This document shows, piece after piece, positions 8,853-17,231 of a stretch of 64,000 bases of DNA (within the stretch, counting starts at the first letter, position 1; each line of letters starts with the position of its first letter). Source of the DNA: Parvularcula sp. BBD 1991-13 (lineage in GTDB: Bacteria; Pseudomonadota; Alphaproteobacteria; Caulobacterales; Parvularculaceae); assembly GCA_001657385.1 (NCBI GenBank), contig LYSZ01000004.1, positions 186,001 to 250,000 of the forward strand, given 5' to 3'. The position numbers were made by a program, and so were the translations under genes. The notes under the pieces are model-generated. The model searched no databases, had not been told where the DNA came from, and saw nothing but the letters and a program-made list of their open reading frames with translations.

Positions 8853-9539
8853 ATGTCCGCCGACCGCAACGTCGATATTCCGAGTGCAGATACGATAAGC
8901 GCCGACAGAATGAGCGTAATTGCTCCTACGGCGAAAACCGTCGACGCCGGCATCGCGGCGTCGCAAATTCTGAACGCCGCCGCCTCGGAGGATGACGACG
9001 CGGCGGCGGCTCTTGTCGACGCCTCTATCCTGATCGTCGACGACGATGACGATCTGCGCGCGAGCCTTGGCCGAGCCATGGCTCGGCGCGGCTTCGATCC
9101 CGTTCTCGCTTCCAGCGTCAGGGACGCGGTCGACGCGGCGCGGGCGACGCCGCCGGCTTTCGCTGTGGTCGACCTGCGCCTTGGCGACGGCAGCGGGCTC
9201 GACGTTGTCGATGCGATCCACGCCGTCCGCCCGGACGCGCGCGTCGTTATCCTAAGCGGCTACGGCAACATTCCGACAGCCGTGGCCGCGGTGAAGGCCG
9301 GCGCCATCGATTACCTGCCGAAACCTGCGGATGCGGACGATCTGGAGAAGGCGCTGACCGCGCCGGACGGCGCCCATGCGGAACCGCCTGAAAACGCGAT
9401 GTCCGCCGACGAAGTGCGGCTTGCGCATATTGAAAAGGTCTATCATGACCATGGCCACAACATTTCCGAAACCGCCCGTCGTCTCGGCATGCACCGCCGC
9501 ACGCTGCAACGCATCCTGACGAAACGCGGCCTTAAATAG
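8853..9539 (+). CDS. regA: RegA/ActR/PrrA-family response regulator (orphan)
   Basis: Cytoplasmic response regulator of the redox-sensing RegBA/PrrBA/ActSR family. The 228-residue protein has a receiver domain from about residue 58 (SILIVDDDDDLRASL; phospho-acceptor in AVVDLRLGDGSG; KPADADDLEKAL at its end) and a C-terminal Fis-type helix-turn-helix (HNISETARRLGMHRRTLQRIL). The ATG at 8853 has AGGAG seven bases upstream; the GTG at 8847 is too close. The N-terminus carries about 50 extra, probably disordered residues compared with typical RegA. No RegB kinase or SenC gene is adjacent. Confidence 0.92.
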   Translation: MSADRNVDIPSADTISADRMSVIAPTAKTVDAGIAASQILNAAASEDDDAAAALVDASILIVDDDDDLRASLGRAMARRGFDPVLASSVRDAVDAARATPPAFAVVDLRLGDGSGLDVVDAIHAVRPDARVVILSGYGNIPTAVAAVKAGAIDYLPKPADADDLEKALTAPDGAHAEPPENAMSADEVRLAHIEKVYHDHGHNISETARRLGMHRRTLQRILTKRGLK

Positions 9540-9562
9540 GTCGAACTCTCAAAAGGGGGGAC

Positions 9563-10654
9563 ATGCGAAACGGTTCGACAGCCGGCGGCGCGCCGCGCAT
9601 CGCCATTATCGGCGCCGGCCTTGCCGGCCTCGCCTGCGCCCGGCGGCTGAAAGCGGCGGGCGCGGACCCGGTCGTCTTCGAAAAGAGCCGCGGCGTCGGC
9701 GGGCGGGTCGCCACGCGCCGCACGCGGGACGGCTGGCGCTTCGATCACGGCGCGCAATTCATCACGGCCCGAAGCGACCCGTTCCGGACGGCGCTGGAAC
9801 GAGGCGAAGCCGGAGGAACGCTCAAGGCGTGGCGGCCGGCCGCGGCGGCGGGGGACCTTTCCGGCGAAGGTTCCCTGGCCGAGGCGCGAGCCGATGGGGG
9901 CGGCACCGGCGAGACCCGTTATGTCGGCGCGCCGGCCATGAATTCCTTTATCAAGCCGTATGCTGACGGCCTCGATCTTCGCCTCGAGCGGCGCGCCGTA
10001 TCGGTCCGCCGCGACGGGGGGCGCTGGCTGCTGGAGACCGCGCCCGAGCCTTATTCCAGCGAAGGCGCGGCGGAAGAAGGGGGCGCGCAAGGCGCGGTCG
10101 AGCCCTACGATGTTGTTATCTGCGCCGCTCCGGCGCCGCAGGCCGCGGCGCTGGCGCGGGACGCCGCGCCGGACCTCTCCCGGGCGCTCGCATCGGTGCG
10201 TATGAGCCCGTGCTGGGCGGTCATGATCGGCTTTGGAACCCGGTACGAGCCTGGCTTCGATGCCTGGCGCTCGGGCGAGGGCGGGCTTTCTTGGATATGC
10301 CGCAACGCCTCAAAGCCGGGGCGCGATCAGCATCGGGATGGCTGGGTCGTGCACGCCTCGCCCGACTGGAGCCTGCGCTTTCTCGAAGCGGATGCCGACG
10401 CGGTGCTGAACGACATGATCGCGATGTTCAGGACGGCGTTGCCGGGACCCCTGCCGGACATCGACTATGCGCGCGCTCATCGTTGGCGCTATGCACTGAC
10501 GACGGCGCCGCTCGGCGCGCCTTACGCCGAGGACGCGTCGGGGCGTTTCTTCGCCATCGGCGACTGGTGCCTCGGCGCCCGGGTCGAGTTCGCTTTCCAG
10601 AGCGGCGACGGGCTCGGCGCGGCGCTGGCCGCGCGGCTTCAGGAGATGCGATAA
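9563..10654 (+). CDS. Renalase-like NAD(P)/FAD-dependent oxidoreductase
   Basis: A 363-residue FAD-dependent oxidoreductase of the amine-oxidase/renalase family. The N-terminal Rossmann motif is IAIIGAGLAGLACARRL, followed by FEKSRGVGGRVATRR, which binds the adenosine and pyrophosphate of FAD. RFDHGAQFITAR and the C-terminal FAIGDWCLGARVEFAFQSG (FAD-contacting GD) are also typical. Bacterial renalases oxidise misformed NAD(P)H isomers; whether this protein does is unknown. It follows regA by 23 bp and may be co-transcribed. Confidence 0.88.
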   Translation: MRNGSTAGGAPRIAIIGAGLAGLACARRLKAAGADPVVFEKSRGVGGRVATRRTRDGWRFDHGAQFITARSDPFRTALERGEAGGTLKAWRPAAAAGDLSGEGSLAEARADGGGTGETRYVGAPAMNSFIKPYADGLDLRLERRAVSVRRDGGRWLLETAPEPYSSEGAAEEGGAQGAVEPYDVVICAAPAPQAAALARDAAPDLSRALASVRMSPCWAVMIGFGTRYEPGFDAWRSGEGGLSWICRNASKPGRDQHRDGWVVHASPDWSLRFLEADADAVLNDMIAMFRTALPGPLPDIDYARAHRWRYALTTAPLGAPYAEDASGRFFAIGDWCLGARVEFAFQSGDGLGAALAARLQEMR

Positions 10655-10689
10655 GCAAGGGGGCCGGGCAGAATAGTCGGCGTGGAAAT

Positions 10690-10728
10690 AAAAACGGCTC
10701 CGCCAAAGGGGGAGAGTGGCGGAGCCGT
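10690..10728 (-). terminator. Intrinsic terminator of the 25-codon mini-gene
   Basis: A perfect 12-bp stem (ACGGCTCCGCCA 10694-10705 with TGGCGGAGCCGT 10717-10728, 11-nt loop) is followed on the minus strand by TTTTATTT. On the plus strand no T-run follows, so it serves minus-strand transcription, ending the transcript that carries the small ORF at 10763-10840. Confidence 0.88.
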
Positions 10729-10762
10729 TGGTTGCGTTCCTCTTCAGTACGATGGGGAAGGG

Positions 10763-10840
10763 CTAGAGGAACGCAGCAATCGCATGGAGGTGTGCGGTGA
10801 TAACCATGGCGACGGCGGCCAATGCGGCGAGCCGAAGCAT
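10763..10840 (-). CDS. Predicted 25-residue hydrophobic small protein
   Basis: Too short for normal gene finders but supported by its setting. ATG at 10840 is preceded by AAAGGAGAA with a 9-nt spacer, an excellent ribosome site. The peptide begins MLRLAALAAVAMVI, ends HLHAIAAFL and stops at TAG (10763-10765). It is almost wholly hydrophobic, with one arginine and two histidines, so it probably inserts in the inner membrane as a single helix. Upstream are a -10 TTTATA (10910-10915), a weak -35 TGTTTA (10933-10938, 17-bp spacer) and an ATAG-N7-CTAT box; downstream is a strong terminator. The predicted transcript is about 215 nt. Function unknown; it could also act as a regulatory RNA. Confidence 0.6.
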   Translation of the reverse strand: MLRLAALAAVAMVITAHLHAIAAFL

Positions 10841-10909
10841 GATATGGTTCTCCTTTGTCGTTTTCTCGGTCTGATGTTTCTCGGTGTTTTTCGTCTTGCC
10901 GTTACACCG

Positions 10910-10938
10910 TATAAATGGTCCGTCAGCGGCGATAAACA
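10910..10938 (-). promoter_or_regulatory. Predicted promoter of the mini-gene
   Basis: Minus strand: -35 TGTTTA (10933-10938), 17-bp spacer, -10 TTTATA (10910-10915). The poor -35 suits an activator-dependent promoter, and a LysR-type box sits 12 bp upstream of it. Expected transcript start is near 10903, giving a leader of about 60 nt. Confidence 0.5.
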
Positions 10939-10950
10939 ATCGATTAAAAA

Positions 10951-10975
10951 CTATTTTTTGATAGTCTTAATCTAT
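10951..10975. promoter_or_regulatory. LysR/OxyR-type operator upstream of the mini-gene
   Basis: CTAT (10951-10954), 6 nt, ATAG (10961-10964), 7 nt, CTAT (10972-10975). The ATAG-N7-CTAT part is a T-N11-A LysR box with the tetranucleotides of OxyR sites. The core GATAGtcTTaATCTAT matches 13 of 16 positions of the box in front of the adjacent LysR gene (11951-11967, read on the other strand). Confidence 0.55.
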
Positions 10976-10994
10976 GGTCGTTGATTCGCGCCGG

Positions 10995-11945
10995 TTATCG
11001 GGCGGTTTCGATAATCAGGTCCTTGAACTTGCGGTTGGCGACGTCGCGAATAATGTCGGCGATCTGACGATAGGTTTCCGCCCGTCCCGCGCTCTTGCGC
11101 CAGATCAGGCCGATCGGCCGCGTCACCGAACGTCCCTTCAGGCGCTTGACCACCACTTCGCTGTGGGCGCGGATTTCCGAATGCACGTACAGCGCGGGCA
11201 GGAACGCCGCGCCCATGCCCATTCCGACCATTTGACGCAGGGCGTCGAGGCTTGTCCCCTCGTAGTCGCGGATCAGCCGCGCGCCGAAGTCCTGACACAG
11301 AATATTGATCTGGTCATGCAGGTGGTATTGCGGGCTGAGCGACAGGACGTCGAGATTTTTCAGCGAATTGACCGTCAGCGCCTCGTCATTGGCGAGCGGG
11401 TGGTCGACGGCGAGCGCCAGGTAAAGCGGCTCGCGGAACAGCGGCGCGGTGATGTGATCCGCGCTCGCCGCGGGCAGTTGCGACAGGATGAGATCGTGCA
11501 GCCCCTTGCTCAACTCGTGTTCAAGGTCGCGCGGCGCGCTCTCGCGCACGTAAAGGTTCAGCTCCTTGTGCTTGCGATGGAGCGCCGCGACCACGTGCGG
11601 CAGAAGATATGGGCCCAGCGTCGGCTTGGAGCCGAGGCGGATGGTGCCGACGAGGCCGTGCTGGGCGCCGGCGGTGAAGTCGATAATGCCCTGCGCTTCG
11701 TCTGCAATCCGCCGCGCGCGGGCGGCGACTTCCCGGCCGAGCGGCGTCAGTGCGACGCCGGAACGGCTGCGCTCGATAAGCTGGACGCCCAGCACTGACT
11801 CCAGATTCTGAATCTGCACGCTGAGGGACGGCTGGGTCACGCCGCACATTTCGGCGGCGCGCCGAAAGTGGGCCGTTTCCTCGACCGCCAGCAGGCATTG
11901 AAGTTGTTTCATCGTCATCGCCGGCTGTGCCAAAATGCGCTCCAT
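10995..11945 (-). CDS. OxyR-like LysR-family regulator lacking the peroxidatic cysteine
   Basis: A 316-residue LysR transcription factor of the OxyR subfamily. The N-terminal helix-turn-helix spans about residues 14-70 (QLQCLLAVEETAHFRRAAE, TQPSLSVQIQNLE). In the sensor domain, the position of E. coli OxyR Cys199 is His208 (PQYHLHDQ instead of DGHCLRDQ), whereas the Cys208 equivalent is kept (Cys217 in ILCQDF). It therefore probably does not sense peroxide by the Cys199 mechanism, unlike the second OxyR at 30756-31655. ATG 11945 is the furthest start; MTMKQLQ inside is an alternative. Perfect ATAG-N7-CTAT boxes lie just upstream and just downstream of the gene. Confidence 0.88.
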   Translation of the reverse strand: MERILAQPAMTMKQLQCLLAVEETAHFRRAAEMCGVTQPSLSVQIQNLESVLGVQLIERSRSGVALTPLGREVAARARRIADEAQGIIDFTAGAQHGLVGTIRLGSKPTLGPYLLPHVVAALHRKHKELNLYVRESAPRDLEHELSKGLHDLILSQLPAASADHITAPLFREPLYLALAVDHPLANDEALTVNSLKNLDVLSLSPQYHLHDQINILCQDFGARLIRDYEGTSLDALRQMVGMGMGAAFLPALYVHSEIRAHSEVVVKRLKGRSVTRPIGLIWRKSAGRAETYRQIADIIRDVANRKFKDLIIETAR

Positions 11946-11951
11946 TGCTCA

Positions 11952-11966
11952 ATAGATAAACTCTAT
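11952..11966. promoter_or_regulatory. LysR/OxyR-type operator in front of the OxyR-like gene
   Basis: ATAG (11952-11955), seven bases, CTAT (11963-11966), an interrupted palindrome fitting T-N11-A. It begins 7 bp upstream of the ATG at 11945, as expected for autorepression. It is very similar to the box at 10961-10975. Confidence 0.55.
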
Positions 11967-12158
11967 CGAAGTATCACTTTGCGATCAGTTTTCAAGAGCT
12001 TTTCCGCGCCCATTTCTACAATGCCGCGAAAAACCGGCAATCGCACAGCCCGCGCACAGTCTGGCGCATGGCCCTCACACAGCCTGGCGCATGGCCCGAC
12101 AGAAAGCCCCGCGCCCGGCGCCCCACAGTAACCGCTGACGCAAAAGAGTACCCGACCC

Positions 12159-13403
12159 ATGGCCGCCATCGTTTCGAAAATTCAGGATTTTCTGCGCCTG
12201 GAATCCGCCGGCGGCATCATCCTCATGATCGCCGCGCTGTTGGCGCTGTTCGCCAACAACACCTTTCTGAGCCCGGTCTACGGCGCGCTGTTGTCCACCC
12301 CCGTGGTCGTGCAGGTCGGCGCGCTCGAGATCGCCAAGCCGCTGCTCCTGTGGATCAATGACGGTCTGATGGCGGTGTTCTTCTTTCTCGTCGGTCTGGA
12401 GATCAAACGGGAAGTGCTGCAAGGCGAGCTGTCGAGCTTCGACAAGGCGGCCCTGCCGATCTTCGCCGCCATCGGCGGCATGGCGGCCCCGGCGCTGGTC
12501 TATGCGTCGTTCAACTGGGGCGACGCGGAGACCCTCCGCGGCTGGGCGATCCCGGCGGCGACCGACATCGCCTTCGCGCTCGGCATCCTCGCATTGCTCG
12601 GCGCGCGCGCGCCCGTCAGTCTGAAGATTTTTCTTCTCGCCGTGGCGATCATCGACGATCTCGGCGCCATCGTCATCATCGCGATGTTTTACACCGCCGA
12701 CCTTTCTCTGGCCGCGCTCGGCCTTGCCGGCGCCGGCTTCGCCGGTCTGCTCGCGCTGAACCGCCTCGGCGTGAAACGGGTGACGCCCTATGTCCTGATC
12801 GGCGCGTTCATGTGGGTGTGCGTCCTGAAGTCCGGGGTGCATGCGACGCTGGCGGGCGTGCTGACGGCGCTGGTCATTCCGATCCAAGGCCACACGCCCG
12901 CGGCGCAATCGCCGCTGCACAGGGTCGAACACGACCTGCATCCCTGGGTGGCGTTCATGGTGCTGCCGATCTTCGCCTTCGCCAACGCCGGGGTTTCGTT
13001 CGAGGGGCTGTCCTTCGGCGCGCTGCTGGCGCCGGCGCCGATCGGCATCGCGCTCGGGCTTTATCTCGGCAAGCCGCTGGGGGTCGTCGGCCTGACCTTC
13101 CTGGCGGTGAAGGCGGGCGTTGCGAAACTGCCGCCCGCGATGGGCTGGCCGCAGCTCGCCGGCGTCGCCTGCCTCACCGGCGTCGGTTTCACCATGAGCC
13201 TTTTCATCGGCGGGCTTGCATTTGACAGCGCAGAGAGGCTCAACGACGTGCGCCTCGGCGTTCTGATGGGCTCGGTCCTGTCCGGCGTTACCGGCTACTT
13301 GCTTCTCAGTCGCCTGCCGTTGCCCGAGGCGCCCGCCAGAGCCGCCGCAGCGAGCAAGTCCGCCGCAGCGAGCGAGTCCGCCGCCGACGCCAAGGCGATA
13401 TGA
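12159..13403 (+). CDS. nhaA: Na+/H+ antiporter NhaA
   Basis: Inner-membrane sodium/proton antiporter for pH and salt homeostasis. The 414-residue protein has about 12 membrane segments. Diagnostic motifs are MAVFFFLVGLEIKREV near residue 70, IPAATDIAFALGIL near residue 130 (unwound helix IV) and AVAIIDDLGAIVIIA near residue 165, containing the paired aspartates that bind the ion. The last 25 residues are alanine/serine-rich (repeated AAASKSAAASE-like units) and atypical. Upstream, a 19-bp unit containing CTGGCGCATGGCC is duplicated near 12055-12095. Confidence 0.96.
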   Translation: MAAIVSKIQDFLRLESAGGIILMIAALLALFANNTFLSPVYGALLSTPVVVQVGALEIAKPLLLWINDGLMAVFFFLVGLEIKREVLQGELSSFDKAALPIFAAIGGMAAPALVYASFNWGDAETLRGWAIPAATDIAFALGILALLGARAPVSLKIFLLAVAIIDDLGAIVIIAMFYTADLSLAALGLAGAGFAGLLALNRLGVKRVTPYVLIGAFMWVCVLKSGVHATLAGVLTALVIPIQGHTPAAQSPLHRVEHDLHPWVAFMVLPIFAFANAGVSFEGLSFGALLAPAPIGIALGLYLGKPLGVVGLTFLAVKAGVAKLPPAMGWPQLAGVACLTGVGFTMSLFIGGLAFDSAERLNDVRLGVLMGSVLSGVTGYLLLSRLPLPEAPARAAAASKSAAASESAADAKAI

Positions 13404-13415
13404 TTTCCAGACGGA

Positions 13416-13901
13416 TCAATCGGTGAAAGCGAGAACGGCGCCGCCGTTTCCGTCCGGCCGCACTTCCCGGTAGAAACACGAACGCCGCGCGGTGTGACAG
13501 GCCGGCCCCGCCTGTTCGACCACCAGCTCCACCGCGTCCTGGTCGCAGTCGACGCGCAGGGCGACGACCTGTTGCGTGTGGCCGGACGTTTCGCCCTTGC
13601 GCCATAAGGACCCGCGCGAGCGCGACCAGTACCACGCTTCGCCGGTCTCGATGGTGCGTTTCAGCGCGTCGGCGTTCATGTAGGCGAGCATCAGCAGCCG
13701 TCCGTCGCCGGCGTCGGTCGCGACGGCGGGGATCAGCCCGTCGGCGTTGAACCTCGGCGCGAACGCCGCGGTCTCCTCGATCGGATCGCCAAGGGCGCCG
13801 GCGTCGGCGAAAATCGTCTCGCCCGTTCCGGTCCGCGTCTTGTTCTCTGTTTCGTTCCCGGTCTTGTTTACGGTCCTGTTCCCGGTCTTTTCTTCGGTCA
13901 T
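13416..13901 (-). CDS. hisI: Phosphoribosyl-AMP cyclohydrolase
   Basis: Opens the adenine ring of phosphoribosyl-AMP in histidine biosynthesis; a zinc enzyme of the cytoplasm. Recognised by [17 protein letters not shown] and [12 protein letters not shown], which carry the metal-binding cysteines, and by [11 protein letters not shown] with [21 protein letters not shown]. The ATG at 13901 gives 161 residues. The N-terminus has an extra stretch of about 25 residues built of TGN-xT-xNKT units encoded by a degenerate tandem DNA repeat (about 13805-13890), unusual for HisI. It stands alone, divergent from cysS. Confidence 0.93.
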   Translation of the reverse strand: MTEEKTGNRTVNKTGNETENKTRTGTGETIFADAGALGDPIEETAAFAPRFNADGLIPAVATDAGDGRLLMLAYMNADALKRTIETGEAWYWSRSRGSLWRKGETSGHTQQVVALRVDCDQDAVELVVEQAGPACHTARRSCFYREVRPDGNGGAVLAFTD

Positions 13902-14021
13902 GCCCTGCGATCCTGCCAGCGCGCCGGTGCGGCGCAACGAAGCCGCGTCGTCGCGGCCATCCCATGTTGCACATTGCCGAGCTTGTCGCTAGCACGGACG
14001 GGTTGAAAGGAACGCCCGCGC

Positions 14022-15476
14022 ATGAGCCTGAAGCTCTACGATTCCATGGCGCGCGAAAAGCGCGACTTCGCCCCCGCCGACCCGAAGCGGGTGACGCTTT
14101 ATGTGTGCGGTCCGACGGTCTACAATTACGCCCATATCGGCAACGCCCGCGCCGCGGTGGCGTTCGATCTCCTGAACCGCGTCCTGCGCCGGCGTTACGG
14201 CGCGGATTGCGTGGTCTACGCCCGCAACATCACCGACATCGACGACAAGATCATCAAGGCCGCGCGCGAGACCGGCGAGCCGATCGCCCGGATCACCGAG
14301 ACATACGCCGACGCCTACCGCGAGGACATGGCGGCGCTGGGCGTTCTGAGGCCCGATATCGAACCGACCGCGACAGGCCACATCGCCGACATGATCGCGA
14401 TGATCGACCGCCTGCTGGGCGAGGGTGCGGCCTACGCCGCCGAGGGGCACGTCCTTTTCTCCATCGACGCATACGAAGCCTACGGACAGCTTTCCGGCGC
14501 CGACCGGGACGAGATGCTGGCCGGGGCGCGGGTCGAGGTCGCGCCCTATAAGAAGAATCCGGCGGATTTTGTTTTGTGGAAGCCGAGCAAGGCCGACGAG
14601 CCCGGCTGGGAGACGCCCGCGCGCTGGGGGCTTGAGGGGCCGGGCCGGCCCGGCTGGCACCTTGAGTGCTCGGCGATGATCGCCCGTCAGTTGGGCGAGA
14701 CCATCGACATCCATGGCGGCGGCCAGGATCTGCGTTTTCCGCACCATGAAAACGAGATCGCCCAGAGCGCCTGCGCCCATGGCGGCGCCCCGCTGGCGCG
14801 CTACTGGATGCATAACGGGTTCCTCCGCATGGGAAGCGACAAGATGTCGAAGTCGCTCGGCAACATCGTGCTCGCCCATGATTTGCTGAAGCGATGGCCG
14901 GGGGAGGCGGTCCGCTGGGCGCTTCTGTCGGCCCATTATCGACAGCCGCTGGAATGGACCGACGATCTGCTGACGCAGTCGCGGCGCCAGCTCGACCGGT
15001 TCTACCGCCTGTTGCAGGAGCTTCCCGAAGACCCGTCCTCGCCCGATCCAGAGCCGCCGCAGAGCATCGTCCTCGCGCTGGAGGACGATCTCAACACGCC
15101 CGAAGCCTTCGCGGGCCTGCACGCGTTGCGCGACATCGCGGCCCAGACGGACGGCGCGGCGCGGACCAACGCCATCCTGCGCCTACGCGCGGCGGGCCGG
15201 CTGATGGGCTTTTTCAATGTCGTTCCCGTCGACTGGTTCCATGGCGCGACGGGGGGCGCGACGAGGGGCGCGACGGGGCGCGCAGCGGGAAGCGCTGCGA
15301 AAGGCGACGCGCCTGACGGTCCGTCTGCTGAGGAGATCGAGGCGCTTCTCGCCGAGCGGGCCGAGGCGCGCAAGGCGAAAAACTTCGCCCGCGCCGATGA
15401 AATCCGCGACAGCCTCGCCGCCCGGGGCGTGGTGATCGAGGACGGCCCCGACGGCGCCGCGTGGCGGCGGTCCTGA
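14022..15476 (+). CDS. cysS: Cysteinyl-tRNA synthetase
   Basis: Class I aminoacyl-tRNA synthetase charging tRNA-Cys. The 484-residue protein shows [16 protein letters not shown] (HIGH motif and first zinc cysteine), [29 protein letters not shown] (zinc ligands) and KMSKSLGN near residue 275. The start ATG at 14022 has AAAGGA upstream. A glycine/alanine/threonine-rich insert of about 25 residues near residue 410 is encoded by tandem copies of a GGCGCGAC-type unit (15243-15295) and looks like a recent expansion in the linker before the C-terminal helical domain. Confidence 0.97.
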   Translation: MSLKLYDSMAREKRDFAPADPKRVTLYVCGPTVYNYAHIGNARAAVAFDLLNRVLRRRYGADCVVYARNITDIDDKIIKAARETGEPIARITETYADAYREDMAALGVLRPDIEPTATGHIADMIAMIDRLLGEGAAYAAEGHVLFSIDAYEAYGQLSGADRDEMLAGARVEVAPYKKNPADFVLWKPSKADEPGWETPARWGLEGPGRPGWHLECSAMIARQLGETIDIHGGGQDLRFPHHENEIAQSACAHGGAPLARYWMHNGFLRMGSDKMSKSLGNIVLAHDLLKRWPGEAVRWALLSAHYRQPLEWTDDLLTQSRRQLDRFYRLLQELPEDPSSPDPEPPQSIVLALEDDLNTPEAFAGLHALRDIAAQTDGAARTNAILRLRAAGRLMGFFNVVPVDWFHGATGGATRGATGRAAGSAAKGDAPDGPSAEEIEALLAERAEARKAKNFARADEIRDSLAARGVVIEDGPDGAAWRRS

Positions 15477-15482
15477 TCCGCC

Positions 15483-16472
15483 ATGCGGCTGGTTGAGGCG
15501 GAGTTCCCCGAGCGCTTTCGCGAACAAGTGGTCAAGTACGCCGAACTGGCCGAGCCTATCCACTGGCGCATCGATGACGCCGGCGACGGCAAGGCGTGCG
15601 TATTGCGCGCGCTGTTCGCCCGCGGCGAGGCGCAGGAATTGATCGATGCGCTTCAGGGCCTGTTCGAGGAAGGGGCGAAGTGGCGCATTATCATCATTCC
15701 AGTGGAGGCGACGGCGCCGAAGGTCGCGCCCGCCGAGCCGGACAGGGACGAAGAGCGGCGAAAGGCGCGCCGGAAAACCATCGCCCTGCGCGAGGAGATC
15801 TATCACGGCGTTTCCGGCGGCGCGGCGATCACGGCCGATTTCGTGCTGCTGACGCTGCTTTCCACCATCGTCGCGGCGGTTGGTCTGTCTGCGAACAATG
15901 TCGCCGTCGTCATCGGGGCCATGGTGATCGCGCCGCTGCTCGGCCCGGTGCTGGCCTTTTCCTTCGCCGCCGCCCTGGGGGATCTGCCGCTTCTTCTGCG
16001 CGCTGCGCGCACCGCGCTCGCCGGTCTCGCCCTCGGCGCCGGCCTTGCGTTCCTGATCGGCCTGTTGCTGCCGGTCGATTTCGCCAGCGACGAACTGGCC
16101 GCGCGCACCGTGCTGGGGCTCGACGCGGTGGCGCTGGCGCTTGCGTCCGGCGGCGCGGCGGCGCTTTCCATCGCCGCGGGGCTGCCGGCCGCGCTGGTCG
16201 GCGTGATGGTCGCGGTCGCGCTCCTGCCGCCCTCCGCCGCGGCGGGCATGTATCTTGGCGGCGGCGATCCGGAAAACGCCGTCCGCGCCGCGCTCCTGCT
16301 CGCGGTCAATGTCGTCTGCGTCAATCTCGCCGCCCTGGCGGTGTTCGCGTATAAGGGCGTTCGCCCGCGCACCTGGCTTGAGCGGGTGTCGGCCAAGCGC
16401 GCCGCCAAGGTGAACGCGGCGACGCTGGCTTTCCTGCTCGCGGTGCTGACCGGCGCGATCATCCTGTTATAG
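15483..16472 (+). CDS. DUF389 / TIGR00341 family membrane protein
   Basis: A 329-residue inner-membrane protein of unknown function. The N-terminal 100 residues are soluble and ferredoxin-like, followed by about six to eight membrane segments. The family signature is visible as NNVAVVIGAMVIAPLLGPVLAFSFA near residues 138-162 and VALLPPSAAAGMYLGGGD near residue 240. It starts 6 bp after cysS and may share its transcript, although no functional link is apparent. Confidence 0.85.
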   Translation: MRLVEAEFPERFREQVVKYAELAEPIHWRIDDAGDGKACVLRALFARGEAQELIDALQGLFEEGAKWRIIIIPVEATAPKVAPAEPDRDEERRKARRKTIALREEIYHGVSGGAAITADFVLLTLLSTIVAAVGLSANNVAVVIGAMVIAPLLGPVLAFSFAAALGDLPLLLRAARTALAGLALGAGLAFLIGLLLPVDFASDELAARTVLGLDAVALALASGGAAALSIAAGLPAALVGVMVAVALLPPSAAAGMYLGGGDPENAVRAALLLAVNVVCVNLAALAVFAYKGVRPRTWLERVSAKRAAKVNAATLAFLLAVLTGAIILL

Positions 16473-16518
16473 CCGCGCCGCATTTGATTTGACGGCGATG
16501 AGGCGCCACATATCCCCC

Positions 16519-16953
16519 ATGATCAGCGATGTTTATTCCGACGGCATTCTGGATGCGGCGGCGGCCATTCCCCCGGCGCGGCGTCTCGACGCGCCGCAGG
16601 CGAGCGCGAAGAAAGTCAGCCGCGTGTGCGGGTCCGAGGTTGAGGTGGACCTGTCCATCGACGCCGACGGCGCCGTCGCCGAGTTCGGCATGAACGCCCG
16701 CGCCTGCGCCCTGGGGCAGGCGGCGGCCTCCATCGTCGCGCGCAACATTATCGGGGCGCGCGCCGACGCGCTTTACAGGCTGCGCGACGAGATGCGCGCC
16801 ATGCTGAAGGAAAACGCGCCGCCCCCTTCCGGCGCGCGCTGGGCGGCGCTGGCGGCGCTAGAGCCTATTCGCGATTACCCTCAGCGTCACGCCTCCACGC
16901 TGCTGGTGTTCGAGGCGGTGGCCGATTGCCTCGATCAGATCGCGGCGCGGTGA
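16519..16953 (+). CDS. Iron-sulfur cluster assembly scaffold (NifU/IscU-like)
   Basis: A 144-residue IscU-fold protein, a probable scaffold or carrier for Fe-S clusters. Conserved features are RVCGSEVEVDLSID (first cysteine), ARACALGQAAASIVAR (second cysteine) and LEPIRDYPQRHASTLLVFEAV. This alphaproteobacterial subfamily lacks the third cysteine position of classical IscU, so cluster assembly is not certain. Two longer starts exist (ATG 16498, TTG 16489); 16519 fits the usual family N-terminus MISDVY. Confidence 0.82.
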   Translation: MISDVYSDGILDAAAAIPPARRLDAPQASAKKVSRVCGSEVEVDLSIDADGAVAEFGMNARACALGQAAASIVARNIIGARADALYRLRDEMRAMLKENAPPPSGARWAALAALEPIRDYPQRHASTLLVFEAVADCLDQIAAR

Positions 16954-17231
16954 AGGCGCCGGCCTCCGCATTTGTCCGGGCGATGAAATCTCCCCGATAA
17001 CGCAGATGTAACCGCGCTCGCACTTGATAAACCGCGGCGCATTTTTACTTAATTGTCCAGCGAAGGCGGCCGCGTTCTCTCCCCCTGCCGGCCCCTGCGC
17101 AGCGCCCGCGTCGGATCTCCCCCTAAGGCGCGGGCGCCCTTACGGGCCGTTGCGATCCCTTTTTCGATAACGCTTTTTCTTACGGCGCTTTCCCATGCGA
17201 CGTTTTGAATCGCGAACCGCGCGGGCGCGGC

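Noticed and set aside
10655-10728. Hairpin at 10694-10728 as the terminator of the plus-strand oxidoreductase gene
   Set aside because: On the plus strand the stem is not followed by a T-run; the T-run is on the minus strand only.
17140-17206. An 18-codon, very basic peptide (MGKRRKKKRYRKR start) just after the GcvA-like gene
   Set aside because: No ribosome site and A-rich composition easily gives lysine/arginine codons; kept only as a remark.
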